A stretch of DNA of 64,000 nucleotides from Brachionus plicatilis (lineage: Eukaryota; Rotifera; Eurotatoria; Ploima; Brachionidae): assembly GCA_010279815.1 (NCBI GenBank), contig QEOQ01000508.1:2604457-2668456 (forward strand). Reading direction: 5' to 3'. The notes beneath the pieces are model-generated. The model was not told the DNA's origin and did no database searches. It saw only the letters and a list, made by a program, of their open reading frames with translations. Position 1 is the stretch's first letter. Each line of letters starts with the position of its first letter. A program made the position numbers and the translations under genes. Below, piece after piece: positions 24,201 through 35,888 of the stretch.

Positions 24201-25102
24201 ACGGAATTGAAAAGAAACCCACTGACGAAAACGCAAGTCCTTCTATCAGTAATGAATCCCAGGACACCATTTCCACTTCATCAGATTTAAAACCCAGCGA
24301 TCAAGAGCAAGAACTGAAAGGCATCGAATGTGTGATTTGTATGTGTGAAGTTCGAGACACACTAATCTTACCATGCAGGCACTTGTGTCTATGCAAATTG
24401 TGTGCCTTTAATCTGAGAGTTCAGTCAAACAATTGTCCAATTTGCCGCATACCATTTATAGCTTTGGTTCAAATTAAACTTTACAGGAAGAGAAAATCCG
24501 ATGAGAATAAGATGTTGGAAAATTTGCCCATTTTGGCCATGAAAGACTTGAATAGTCCAAAAGACTCGACAGTTATTATTCAGATAGAGAACAATAAAAT
24601 TGTTGAGCCTGAAATAAAAGACTTTCAGGTAAAATGTGAAAATTCGATATCAAAAAAAAACAAAAATCGAAAGAAAAAAATCAGCGAACATTATGACAAA
24701 GTTAATTTGTTTGATGTTTTTAAGAGTGATGATGATTTAGCATCGAAAAAGACCAAGGTTAAGAATAATAAAATAGCTAATGATCAAGTTGAGGAAATTG
24801 TATTAAAGTGTGTCAATCAATGTGAGAACACTTTTGGCGGAAATGTATCTGAAATTGATTTGAATAATGTGCTAAATTCAATGAATAATAGAGATGCCAA
24901 AAAATCTTTGTCCGTGAATGTAGGACCTGGCAATGAAAGACTGATGAACCAAAAAAACAAGATATCAAGATCTCATGTTGATCTGAGAATGAGTGAAAAT
25001 TTGATGAACAAAAAAACCCAAGGTACAACTTCTTTTAAGTGCGTTCAAAGTCAAAATTCTCAACGAGATACCCTAACAAATAACTATACATCTAACATTT
25101 AA
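21279..25102 (+). CDS. MGRN1: Mahogunin/RNF157-like RING E3 ubiquitin ligase
   Basis: MGRN1 family proteins are N-myristoylated RING E3 ligases acting at membranes and endosomes (TSG101 and melanocortin receptor are known partners of the vertebrate protein). Four exons join in phase: 21279-21632, 21682-21770, 21827-22172 and 23870-25102, giving 673 residues. MGALLS at the N-terminus keeps the Gly2 myristoylation site. Family signatures follow: FASNYFMAGRKF, YGIKPLDTPSDYIQSLVNIR, RKDTLKLIK, then NFNLHTGYFPVVIE at the start of exon 4, and LKQKQ-like KQKQYIDGIVYSLQEIYGIE. The C3HC4 RING spans about residues 417-456 (CVICMCEVRDTLILPCRHLC ... CPICRIPF). The C-terminal 200 residues are Lys/Asn-rich and unlike vertebrate tails. 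Exon 4 must start at 23870 (TTTTAG acceptor), since the in-frame AG at 23891 breaks phase. The order and match make the assignment strong. Confidence 0.93.
22173..23869 (+). other. MGRN1 intron 3 with a GC-richer island
   Basis: This 1.7-kb GT-AG intron is mostly AT-rich. About 23078-23200 is an exception with CGAAGCCCTAAACCTTGTCC, CTCGGACCC and CCGGACCCGGACGGACTG. The minus-strand frame there is short and has a repetitive R/G/L composition (VRGQGLGLRV), so I treat it as repeat-derived rather than a gene. A TA dinucleotide run lies at 22925-22938. Confidence 0.4.
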
Positions 25103-28100
25103 ATTTTTTTATCAATAAGTTTTTTTTTGTATCAATTTTTAATTAACATTGTATTAGGCTTTTTTACAATTTAATTTTTTATATAAAATTCTAATTTAGA
25201 TCTAAATCTCTTTTCTATTTTAATACTAACACTAGAATACCTAATTTTCTTTTAAAGTTAAGACATTACAGGCTTAAAGACTTTTTTTTAAACTTAAGCA
25301 AATTATTGTTTAAAGATTTTATTAAAATTTAAATTGCTTGATGGAATTTTTGGACCCAATTTTTAAACTTAATATCTTTTGAATGCACACACAAAATTTA
25401 ATAAACAATAGGAAATTATTTAATATTATTTAATAGGAAATTCTTATTGAAAATTACAAAAAATTTTCCGATTTTTTTGTATGAAAATTAATTTATAAAT
25501 TTTTGTTTTTTATTAAGCGGGTTTTCGAGTTAAAAAAAAATTATCTCCATTTCCTCTTCTTTTGAAACTTCCATAACCCTGAAAAATACAATGTTTTGTC
25601 TTACTAGAGTCAAATTCATTTTTGTTTACATTTTAATTAACTAAAATCATTAGAATTATTTTGTTTATTTGGCGTTGAATTTTATAGACGAATGACTCTC
25701 GTAAAGTTTATAAAAATCTTAGATCTAACTAAATGTATTTTGAAAAGACCTAAAATTTTGGATTTTTAAAAATATATCTGACTTAAGAACATACACTTAA
25801 ATATCTTTAAGTTTTCATAAGAATCGTTTTATATTAATTTAAATTTAAAACATAAGTACTCAAACTAAATGATGATAAGCATGAGAATTCTATTTAACAA
25901 ACTTGATACTTACCTAATATAAAGTTTTTAAATATCACAATTTAATCAAATATAAAATTAAAGTCAATTGAGTTTTAAAAAAAATTTAAAGAAAGAGCAA
26001 ATTTTTATTCTGCATTTATGAAAACTTGGGAAAGACAATTTTTTAGCGCGGAAAAAAAAATTAATTTTTTGGTTACCCCTCTCAAAGATTAGTACCAAAA
26101 TTATTAGTTTTATCCAATTAGTTCTAAAAATATAATGATTTTGTTAACATATTTAATTACTATTGTGCAGATTTTTTAAGCTCTTTTTATAAGCTACAAA
26201 TGGTTTTTTCATTTGTTTTTAAAAAAAAATTTTTTGGCTAAATTGACCGAAGACGAAAATTTTTGGAGTTTTTCACTATTTTGGTATCTCGTCCTTGGTA
26301 TACCCCCTAATTCAAGTTTTTTTGCAGAATCAGAATCCTGACAAAACCAATCTGAACAAATTGTCGAGCTCACTTTTGTTAATTTTTATTTTTAAGTTCA
26401 TAAATTTTGAGCAAAATTTAAAATTTTAAATTTTCCCTAATTTATTAAGAAAAAATCCATGTATCAAAATTAAAATTTTTTTTTTGTTTTTGTTAATAAT
26501 ACGGCAGAAAGTTCAGACTGGTATTCAAGATATAGTGTAGTATCACAAAAATGTATTTCTTAGGTAAATCTAAGGTGAAATAGGCAGAAAATTTTAAAAA
26601 GCAAATATACTTTTTAATGAGGTGCATTTTCCTGAAAAATTGCAGAGCCTTATCTATAATCCATAAATTATTTTTTCTAGGACAAATTTTTAACAATGAT
26701 TTGAGCAGAAAACTCTTTATGGGGATTAATAAAATGCGAAGTAAGAAATGATTCTTCGTTTGGCAAACAATTGAGAACATTGGAACAAAAGATTAGTGTT
26801 GAATGTCTAGAATATGAAAAAAAGTCTAAATTTATAAATGAGCTGTTCACGTGCTAAAAACAGAGGCTTAATTGACTCAGTTAAGTTTTTTGTTCATAAA
26901 ATTAGAATTGCATTAGATAGTAATTTAACTTATTACTTTTATTTTGCCTACTTGAATCTTTTACTTAGGCCTGCAATTTTATAATTTTTCTGATTTTTTT
27001 TCTATTTTTACTTCTCTTTTATCTAATCTAGGTTTTAAAATTTTTATAAAATTTTAAATGGATTAATTATTTATGAAACTTAATGTGATTTGTAAGTCAG
27101 ATTTTTTTATTTTTTTTTATAAAATTGTAATTTGTATTTCTGTATTGCCTATGAGACTTAAAATTTTCTAAATAAAAAAATAAATTATTTAGCATGTTTT
27201 TTGCACTAGTTAGCATTTTACAGAGAGATATAGTCAAATAAACAAAATAGTATTTGATCTGATTTTTTTGATCCTAAACTTCAAAATTGACTTTTCAAAG
27301 TTTTCATATATGCAGATTCAGATAGTGGTGTAGTTTTGACTTGCGCGAACCTTATATTCAAATTTTTTTATTAGAATATTTTAGGATTAAGGTTAAAATC
27401 TTTAGACTTTTCTAAGCCCGTCAATTTCCAATCATTAAATAAACAAAAGTTTTCAATCCATTTTAGAAATTGTTTTATTTAGTTTCGTTTTCTTCAGAGT
27501 TTTTGAAAGCAAATTTTTGTGAATTCATCATCAAAAGCAGTTCCAGCAACATTTTGATCTATAGGTTTATCAAAAATTTAGTTTATTTTCCTAATTTCAA
27601 TCAATATTCAGAGCACTTGTATTATTTAATATTATTTAAAAAATATATTTTTCTTAGATAAAATTAATTATTCATTTTAAATACTTAAATGAGTTATTAT
27701 TTAAGCTTTGTTTTAAAATTTGGATGGGCCATATTTAAAGCTTTAAGAAATTAATTAAATTTAGTGAACTTTATTTTTATTTTTCTTTTTTAAAATTTTA
27801 AGTCTTACAAAGATTCGTTTCGAAATTAATTTAATCAAGTATTCTGATTACCTACTAAATCTATAATCAAATTTAAATTATTTTTTTATTAGTCAAGATT
27901 ATCAAGAGCTTATAAAGAATTGTGAACTAATAAATTTTGTCAATTTTTTTTATTTTATCTATTTCTGATAGTGTGTTCAAGAGTCTGGGACTTAAAAAAG
28001 AACATTTCAAAAGTCAAAGTCAACTTAAACTTATTCAGATTTTTAAGTTAATTAATAATCTTTGATCAGCTCTTACATGGTTTTTATATTAAGACAAGTT

Positions 28101-28612
28101 AATACTCTTTTGAAAGCCAAATCTATTCTGGTCTGACAAAAAAGAAAGAGAGCAAGGCGGATATTAGCAAAGAAAGCTTTTATTTGAATAACTTTTATTT
28201 CTCTTAATGATTTTATTTGAAGTATTTTTTGATATTCATTAATAATTTTTCTGATACACAGTATTATTTTTTAAGTACTAAATTTTGTTTTATTTTGTAA
28301 CAAATTTCATTTGATTAATCTAAAAATTTCGAGTCGAAAAAAAAATTTTGCGATGAATATCACTTGAAATATGTTCCAAACAGATTGTTTCAACAACAAC
28401 AAAAAAACGTGTTTACTTTGAGTATTAAATTTTGAATAAAAATATTTTTTGTATAAAAATAAAATTTTATTTTCTAATGTATTTTAAATTTCAAAAAAGA
28501 AAAAGAAGAAAAAAAAATTAAATCATGAAGATAATAACCTCAAAAGGAATATAAAATAAAAAATTTACAATTAAAATTTGCTTCTAAAACTCATTGAATG
28601 TTTTACAATTTT
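25103..28612. other. Intergenic, between convergent MGRN1 and CDC45
   Basis: This 3.5-kb AT-rich stretch holds both 3' UTRs and no supported gene. An AATAAA near 25398 might serve MGRN1 but is distant from the stop. Open frames at 26493-26780 and 27470-27661 are F/L/K/I-rich noise. Confidence 0.4.
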
Positions 28613-30589
28613 TTAATGCATTACTGCTACCAAAGCGTCCAAAAACTTACTCCTATCTTCATTATTTATCTCAATTACTTCGATTGAAAAAATAAAAAAA
28701 AATGTTAAAAAATTTTTTCAAAAACCTACTAGACGTATCGAAATAACTAAAATTGACTCTTGATTTTGTTTTCTCTGCCGCTTCATCAAAAGCTAGACCA
28801 AAACAACTAAACAAAAAAATTAAATATAATAAAAGAACAAACTGTTGCTTTTTTTAAAATTTACTTTTCAGTATTATTAGATGACCTGTAGGGCGGAACA
28901 CCAGCAATTAAAGTGTCATTTTCATTCAAGGGTATACATATAATCAATGGCATGTTTCTGACTTTTTTGCCTTTGGTCAAAGCCAAATAAGATTGTAGAG
29001 CATATCTGGCAAGTTTTTTAGAGGTAAAAAATTGTGCAAAGTATTTGTTTTCAGTGGAGCCTTCGTCAAGAAAAACCTGCAAAAATGGTCCTGACGCCAC
29101 TATTTGATTCATGTCAATAAAATTTTGTATTTGTTGAAAAATTTTTTTCAAATGGTTCTTGGCCGTGTCGATGCCACACTCAAGGGTCTTTAAATTGTCT
29201 CTATTCAAGCAATTCAAGGCTTCTATAAATTTATCAGATAAATTTTTTTCCTCATCCACATTTTCCAACAGTGCCTCGACAGCATAGGCCATGTCGAAGG
29301 CACTTAGCTTATTCGTATAGCCAAAACTAGCTATAAACGTGGACAGGTATATAAAAGTTTCGTCATAGCGGTACTTTTCTTTTATATTCTCCGAGGCGAC
29401 CAACATTCTAAAATCATTTTTATAAGAACTGTCCATGTAGGCAAATTTCTGTTTGCACTCATTCAAAGGCAGGCCCAGATCGGCCAAAAACTCATTAAGC
29501 TTTTTTTTTCCTTTATTGGTCCACATTTTGAACAAACAAGCCAAGTCAATTGAATGGTAAATGCTTTCCAGTATGGACCAGTGTCTCAGTAGCACCATGT
29601 TCAAGTCATCTAAATAGGAAATTTTCAGACAATTTATTGAGACATCGTCCTGCACAGAGTTGGAGCTTGAAGTTCCCAGCGCGTTAGCCGCGGGCCTGTG
29701 GTTGTGTCTAAGGACATGAGAGTTTAGGTCCACTATGTACCTAGTGTATATGTCTCGATCTATTTTGCAGTTGATTAATTGCTCGGTGAGACCGATTATG
29801 GACCACCAAAGCAAGTCATTGTTATCCTTGGCACTTTTCCATGCCAGATCAAACAGTACCATACTTGATGCACATCTGTGGTAAGTATACTTGTAGTATT
29901 CGAACAAAATTTTGCTTCTTTTGCTTTCCCATTCTCGCTTGGCGTGCATTTTCTCCAAAAACTCGGGATCAAAACGCTTGCGTTTTGACCTGCCTCTGCC
30001 AGGTTCTTCGTCATCCGAATTTTCCTCATCATTTTCTTCATCATTTTCCTCTTCCTCTTCTTCTTCGTCGAATATTTCCTCGAATTCGGGCACTAGCTTC
30101 TGCTCGACCCCAAGTTCACTTTGCAGGACTATAATTTTTATCTGCACTCCATTATAAACATTGCGCACTTCTAGAGGCCTCAAGCTGTCTATTAGGAAAA
30201 AAACAGTTTCTTCAGGTGGCTGCAGTATCTCGACCAAGTCCAGTGTGGCCCCGCAATTGATCAGGATTATGTTATCCGCTACCTGTTTGTGCTGGCTGTA
30301 GGCATCCTCAAGAGCTTGTTTGTTTCTGATTGGAATCACGGAGTACAAGATGTGTTCACAGTGCAGCAAGTGCTTCATTTGACCAAAACTTAATTTTGTT
30401 TTTAATTTTTAGAAATTTACTTGTAAAATTTTCCAAGAGCATAAGGCATCGATGTCTAGATGGACAAAAACAAGCACTCTCTAAAGGGGTTAATGAATTG
30501 TTGTGAACTGTTAAAGGCAAAAGTTTACTGATTACTTTATTAATTATCTGGTCAAGGAATTCTTTTTTGGCATCTTTTATAAAAACCAT
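28613..30589 (-). CDS. CDC45: CDC45, replicative helicase (CMG) subunit
   Basis: CDC45 joins MCM2-7 and GINS to form the CMG helicase at nuclear replication forks; it is a catalytically dead DHH/RecJ-like protein. Five minus-strand exons join in phase: 30589-30536, 30480-30421, 30372-28865, 28806-28730 and 28677-28613, giving 587 residues (about 566 in human). Exons 1 and 2 encode only 18 and 20 codons: MVFIKDAKKEFLDQIINK, then RVLVFVHLDIDALCSWKILQ, which holds the DHH-like D-x-DAL-C motif. Exon 3 continues HLLHCEHILYSVIPI and ILINCGATLDLVEILQP. An acidic run (residues about 138-161) and a basic GRGRSKRKRF follow, then REWESKR, AMVMFELAW-like SMVLFDLAW, LWWSIIGLTEQ and EFLADLGLPLNECKQKF. Exons 4-5 restore the conserved C-terminus: CFGLAFDEAAEKTKSRVNF and EDRSKFLDAL. 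The ATG at 30378 is not the start; it lies in intron 2. Confidence 0.95.
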
Positions 30590-33287
30590 TTCTAGCACAT
30601 TTATAAATTTTTTTAGTTGAGAAAAAGATTTTTTTTTTTTAAATGTAAAATTGGATAAAAAGCATGCAAAATTTTTCTAGATTTAAATTTTGTTATTTTT
30701 TTATATGCAGAGATTTTGCAAATTAAAAATTACATCAAATAATTTAAAATTTTTTTTGGTATGAAAAAAAATTTAAAGTAACTTTAAAAATAAATTGAGT
30801 TCATATTTCTTTTTTATAAAAAATTGTCTTAAAAAATTTGTAAAAGAGGATTCAAAATTAAATTTTATTTTTTGAACAATTGTTCAAGTAATGTTCAAAC
30901 TGTAAATTGACGGTCAAAAATATAAATTTGGTGCACAATTTTTTCAATTAATAGACAATTTATTTTTAATAAATTATTCAAAATTTTTCTTTTCATTCAT
31001 CTTATTTTATTTTTCAGGGTTTCTAGTGAATTTTATTTTTTAAAAACACTATAGATTTTGAAAAAGCCTTTTTTGTTTTGGCTCAATTTAATCATCCAAA
31101 TTTTGTTGAACGTTTTGATAATTTTTAATTCTGTCAGGCTAGAGATTACATAATAAATCTGAAATTTAGCTCTATTAATAAAATTTTATCTCAAATAATT
31201 TCCCTTAGACGTTTTCATTTACAAAATTTCTTTCTAAGTGTTTGTTCAGCCGATAAATTATGTAATTTAATTAAATGTTATTTTGATATAAAAAAACTTT
31301 CAAGTTTTTCTTCTATTCCCAATTACAGTTCGAAAATTACATGGTCTATATGAAAAGACCTTAAAATTTTTTTATTTCTTGTTAAAAAAGCTTTGAAAAT
31401 GTTTTTCAATATAAAAATACTTTTTTTTTCTTTTTGTTTAATCTCCATAACAAGCTTTTGACCATTTGAACTAAAGCTATAGAATTTTTTTATTTGTTGG
31501 AATTTTTGTATGAAAATTCACAATGCATAATTGTACCTGTCGAAATAAAATTCATATTAAATAAATCTGAAATCTGAAAAACGCGCGTTTTATTTTAATT
31601 TAATTAATTAAATTAATCTTCGTTTTTTGTGACCATTTCTTAATGATTTTTAAAGACAAGTTATTTTACATTCAAAAAGATGAATTTAAAAAAAAAATTT
31701 TATATTTTTTCATACTTTCTAGAAAATGAAGAAAACATATAAAAAATCAAAATTAAATGCTTAGTTATAATTACATTAATCAAATTTTTTATAAAATTCT
31801 TAAAATTTAGACTTTAAACTGTAAAAATTGGACCTTAATTCAATTTATTTATAAACTCAATTAACTCGATTTTAAATTTCTGATTAAACATCACTAGAAA
31901 GTCCTAAACTTCACTTCTTTTAGGAGTAAATTACGGAATAGTAGAATTAAAATAAAATATGAGTATAAAAATTGACTTTTTGAATTTTATTTTAATTTTT
32001 AAGGTATTTAAAGTATTACTGTTATAGACTTTAAGAGGGAGGCTACTGAACTGCAAAAGTAGTTTTGGTGTCTTCTAGGGACAAATTAAATGTCTTTCAT
32101 ATTAAGATGGTTTTATGATAGAAAATCTTTTAATTTATAAAACAAAAATTTTTTTCAATTTTGATAAATTTTTTTGCAGGCGTTTTTTGGCTTGCGATAA
32201 CGCCCACCTTTTCACGCTAAAAAACGCCTTTTAAACGCGTTTTTTACGAGTATCTGAAAAAAATGAAAAATTTTTGAATATTTTCAATCATTACCAGAGT
32301 TGTTTAAAAGTCAAAAGTCTCAAGTCAAGTCCAAGTCCGAATTCTTTTTTTTTTAAAGTCTGAGCCAAAGACTTTGAAAATGAAGAAATATTATCTGTAC
32401 TGTTAATTTACTTAGAATCTCGAATAAAAAAATGTACAAATTACTTAATTTACGTATAAAAAATTTTTTTTATTGAACAAAATTACTAATACAAAAAAAG
32501 ACGTACAAAATTATTAATTTTATGTTTAATTTTTTAAGTCAAGTTTAAGTGAATAAAAAACCGAATAAAAAAAATCAAAATAAAAATTACTTAATTTATA
32601 GCCTAAATTACTTAGTTTTTACCTAATTTAATTGTTTACTAAACAGTTAAGTCGTTTTATTAAATCAGCTTTCTTGCCTTGGTAAGAAAGTTTTAACTTT
32701 TTACATTTTTTTTGTAAATCCACAATTTTCCAATCGGAGTTAAACATAATTTAAATAATTTAGGCAGTAAATTAAGTAATTTGTACAACAAATTAAGAAA
32801 AAATTCAAGAAAAAAAATAAGTGTTTCATTCTAAATATCATGTCACTTATATTAATAATAATAAAAAAAATTGACTTGCATAACCAAGACGACTTTTTTT
32901 TTATACATAAAAAAAATAATTTGTGCAATGTTTTAAGTATTTTAACAGTATAGGTAATGATCATCCTTTGAAAATAGATAAGAAAAATGTCCAAACTCTG
33001 ATCATTACCCATTGGTACTGAAGATAATTTAAAAATAAATTGCCACTATTTTATAATTACGGAAACAAAGTTTAATATAAAAAAAAATTCAAATTAATTT
33101 TTTCTCAAATTTAAATCTGTCAATCCAAAAATAAAATTAACCGTTTAATTTCTTTTAATTATTTTTTCTTCTATTCTCGATTTTTGGATGCTAGCGGAAA
33201 ATTTTTAAAAGTGAGAACATGCTAGATTTTAAATAAAAGAATAAATTTTTAAAATTAGACACGAACCCGGTGTAATGCTTAGCACAC
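30590..33287. other. Intergenic, between divergent CDC45 and GPCR
   Basis: No gene is supported. At 31060 a frame reads DFEKAFF, recalling an RT motif, but without support around it. Near 31500 the string TTGGAATTTTTGTAT recurs from 13274. At 32180-32250 there is a small cluster of AAAAACGC/GCGTTTTT words. The AT-rich 32740-33012 minus frame has no family features. Confidence 0.4.
32295..32341 (+). repeat. Lone end of the hAT-like MITE family
   Basis: CAGAGTTGTTTAAAAGTC followed by TCTCAAGTCAAGTCCAAGTC matches the terminus of the 7820-8086 element. No matching opposite end was found nearby, so this is a fragment or a solo end. Confidence 0.6.
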
Positions 33288-33402
33288 ATTCTTCTCAAAT
33301 ATTTTAAATGAAGATTAATTAATTTTTTTAATTAAATCAAAAACGATTCGTTTACTCTTATAAGAAAAAAATATATAATTTTCAGTTAGTGCGCAAATAT
33401 CG
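33288..33402 (+). repeat. 115-bp upstream repeat, empty copy, by the GPCR start
   Basis: From ATTCTTCTCAAATATTTTAA to TTAGTGCGCAAATATCG this sequence is nearly identical to the copy at 40511-41382, which is split by a 752-bp transposon. It ends 49 bases before the GPCR ATG, so it probably includes GPCR promoter or 5' UTR sequence. It may be the duplicated part of a promoter or itself a small mobile repeat. Confidence 0.75.
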
Positions 33403-33451
33403 TGTATTTATTTCGAGTTAAAGTGAAATTTAGATTTTGTTTTTTTTAGAA

Positions 33452-34459
33452 ATGTCAGAATTTATTTTGAATCTTGCCAAAAGCATAAACTTTTACTTTT
33501 CGGCTGTATGGGTACCTGCCGGAATAGTTTTTAATTTGGCGACCATATTAATTTTTCAATCAAAAATTTTTTACAAAACTAACATTCGCATTTATTACAC
33601 AGCTTTAGGTGTCCATGATATTTTGGCCTTGTCGAATTCCATCTTTTTTCTGCAGCTTTTTCCTTCACTAGGCTATCATTTTGACTCAATATCTAACTTT
33701 ATGTGCAAATCAATTCTATTATGGAGACGTATTGTCATCCAATGTCCATCATGGGTCCAAGTGATAATAACTTATGATCGCTATAAGACAATTTGTCACC
33801 CAAACAGCTCCAGAAAAGAAACAAGAACATCAATTATTTTAAAATTTTTAGGTCTTTTTGCGTTCATGTTTTTCTTAAACATGGTACATTTATGGTATAA
33901 TTTGAAAGAAACTGTTGAATTCTCAACTATTTATGACAATTTGACAAACCAGCTTTACAACTTGACTCGTGTCAGTAGAATCTGTACAGCTTCTAGTGGT
34001 ATCTTGCTGACCACAGACATCATAATCGTATTGTTTCGAGCATACATACCTTTTCTGGTAATGCTTGTAATGAACATTAGACTGTCAATTAATTTTTTTA
34101 AATCAAGACAAAAATTTAAATCAAATGGCTCGATGAGCAAAAAAGAATATTATTTTACTTTTACTGTAATAACTATGAATTTTACATTTTTTATACTTTA
34201 TTTTCCTTGGTCTATTTGGTATTTATTGAACAGATTGCTTATAAATCAAATGAAGAGTTCGATTTATTTAAAAAGTGCAATTACAATGCTAAGAAGCTTT
34301 GCTTTTTCAATGGCTTATATGAACAATTTTTCGTCCTTTTTTTTAAATTTAATATTCAATAAGATATTTCGTAATGCTTTATTTTTCATGTTCAATTTGA
34401 ACAAGGTATCCAACATTTATTTGTACTCGACTCAAAACGAGCCCAAAACCAACACTTAA
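33452..34459 (+). CDS. Rhodopsin-like (class A) GPCR, divergent
   Basis: This is a 335-residue seven-transmembrane receptor in one coding exon. Membrane segments lie at about 14-36, 45-70, 86-109, 128-149, 188-214, 232-258 and 275-304. Class A marks are N28 in segment 1, D55 in HDILAL, C85 before segment 3 paired with C178 in the second outer loop, and DRY at 109-111. The CWxP motif is replaced by YFPW (250-253), and NPxxY is degenerate (NNFSSFFLNLIF). The start is ATG at 33452, two bases after a TTTTTTTTAG that could be a 5' UTR splice acceptor. The outer loop has NLT glycosylation sites. The ligand is unknown; a peptide receptor of an expanded invertebrate family (FMRFamide-receptor-like) is plausible. 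AATAAA lies 70 bases past the stop. Confidence 0.8.
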   Translation: MSEFILNLAKSINFYFSAVWVPAGIVFNLATILIFQSKIFYKTNIRIYYTALGVHDILALSNSIFFLQLFPSLGYHFDSISNFMCKSILLWRRIVIQCPSWVQVIITYDRYKTICHPNSSRKETRTSIILKFLGLFAFMFFLNMVHLWYNLKETVEFSTIYDNLTNQLYNLTRVSRICTASSGILLTTDIIIVLFRAYIPFLVMLVMNIRLSINFFKSRQKFKSNGSMSKKEYYFTFTVITMNFTFFILYFPWSIWYLLNRLLINQMKSSIYLKSAITMLRSFAFSMAYMNNFSSFFLNLIFNKIFRNALFFMFNLNKVSNIYLYSTQNEPKTNT

Positions 34460-34528
34460 TTTAATTTAAAGCAATTTATCGATTAAAATTATGAATTTTT
34501 TTTTTATAATACCAAATCTTATAAAAAT

Positions 34529-34534
34529 AATAAA
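34529..34534 (+). terminator. Putative polyadenylation signal of the GPCR
   Basis: A canonical AATAAA occurs 70 bases after the GPCR stop. In such AT-rich DNA the hexamer is common by chance, so only its position supports it. Confidence 0.4.
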
Positions 34535-35265
34535 TTTAAAAAAATAATATAACTAGTATTTATTGTATGCTATTTTTATAGTTTTAACATCTTTGTCTAA
34601 AATAACAAAAGCATTTAATTAAAAAATTTAACTGAAAAGAAACTTGTTGAAGTTCAGTACAAAAATGAAATAAACAATTAAAAAATGAATAAATATTTGA
34701 AATAAAAAAATGATTTTTTTATTTAATAAAGCATTCAAATAAAGCATGATGTAACAAACTTTGTTACATTTGAAAGATTAATGAAATGTAGCAAAATTTT
34801 TAGCATTCAGGTACGATTTTTTTCATTCTAAATTCAAATTTTAAAAAATTATTTATTTTTGTTTATCTTTACAAACATATTTTTTTGATTTCCAGTTACA
34901 AATTATCCAAATTTTTGAAATTATACCTCAAATCTAGTTTATTTCTTTAAAAATATTTGATGACAATTTTTGAGAAATAGAAAAAATTTTAGAGAAAAAT
35001 TTTTATTTTCATTGAGATTTTCAAAATGTTCGAATTAATAAAAAAATTTATCTAAAGAAAATTGAAAATTAAAAAAATTTATAAAAATTCAAAAGGATGG
35101 ATGGTAAAACAATTCAAAAATACTGCTATAGATCATTAGAACTTTGCTGAGATAACTCCAAGTTGCTTTAAATATATTACTCAAATACTATTAAAGTTCT
35201 TTTTTTCGACTAAAATTGAGTTTTCCAAATTAGTTTATATCAGTAGCGAGAAAAAGTTCCTTCAG
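34535..35265. other. AT-rich intergenic, nothing recognised
   Basis: No ORF of coding character and no matched repeat were found. Confidence 0.4.
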
Positions 35266-35575
35266 ATATTTGTATTTACGGTTTTATTTCTAATCCGTCC
35301 AACCATTTTATTCCGCAATATTACTCAAAAATAGATAAAGATCCAAAAACATTTGTTTCACCATTGTCAACTCAAACCGTAAATACAAAAGACATAAGCC
35401 AACTAATCGAAACCCTCTTGGGGAACTGAATCTTCAGACCAACCAAACCAAATCCCAAATTTCAATAGCTTCCAATATCGAAACTTGTTCAAATCAATTA
35501 TCACCAAAGAAACGTGGTAGAAAAAGGCTACCTCGTGATGAAAATGGTAAAATTATTAGGCAAAATAAAAAAAAA
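35266..35575 (+). pseudogene. Coding-like island with AT-hook-like motif
   Basis: In the plus strand one frame from 35340 reads DPKTFVSPLSTQTVNTK and DISQLIETLLGN before a stop. Another frame from 35423 reads LNLQTNQTKSQISIASNIE and then SPKKRGRKRLPRDENGK, an AT-hook-like KRGRKR followed by P. The two frames suggest a frameshifted relic or exon fragments. A 16-base inverted pair (TTTGTATTTACGGTTT and its complement) brackets part of it at about 35266 and 35374. I do not recognise a parent gene. Confidence 0.35.
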
Positions 35576-35689
35576 ATATTTTTATACAGTTTCTTTTGGC
35601 TATTAAATCGAATTTTTAATTTTAAATTTAATTTTAATTTTTAATTTTTTTTAATTTCGAATTTAACTCTACAATTTTTTGAGTTTGTT

Positions 35690-35888
35690 GCAAAATAAAT
35701 TCTAAATTATTCTAAGAATAAAATCAAAGTTTTACGCTTACTCTTAGTTTAAAGTCAGACGTCAAGGTTTATTCTAAAAAAAAATAAAAAAATTTTATAA
35801 CATGGTTTCGATGGTATTAGTTCCGTATGGAATAAACCCAAATTTTGACATTGTTCCAAAAGTAATGGTCACGAGTTTACGGTAAATG
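35690..35888. repeat. Fragment related to the 47311 foldback family
   Basis: It ends in CACGAGTTTACGGTA, the exact complement of the TACCGTAAACTCGTG terminus of the element at 47311-48051. It also shares a GAAACCATGTTATAA-like block. Only one terminus is recognisable. Confidence 0.45.

Noticed and set aside
26493..27661. Two frames of 63-95 codons between MGRN1 and CDC45
   Set aside because: Composition is that of random AT-rich DNA and there is no splice context or family match.
29796..30157. Frames in other phases over the CDC45 acidic stretch
   Set aside because: Repetitive GAG/GAA codons read in other frames give long but meaningless translations.
30356..30598. Single 80-codon frame at the CDC45 5' end
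   Set aside because: Only its first 18 codons after the real ATG are used; the rest reads through two introns in the wrong frame.
31040..31130. DFEKAFF-like RT motif A on the plus strand
   Set aside because: No other reverse transcriptase motif follows in any frame; chance in AT-rich DNA.
32740..33012. 90-codon minus-strand frame
   Set aside because: F/L/I/K-rich translation of AT noise without domains, in an intergenic stretch.
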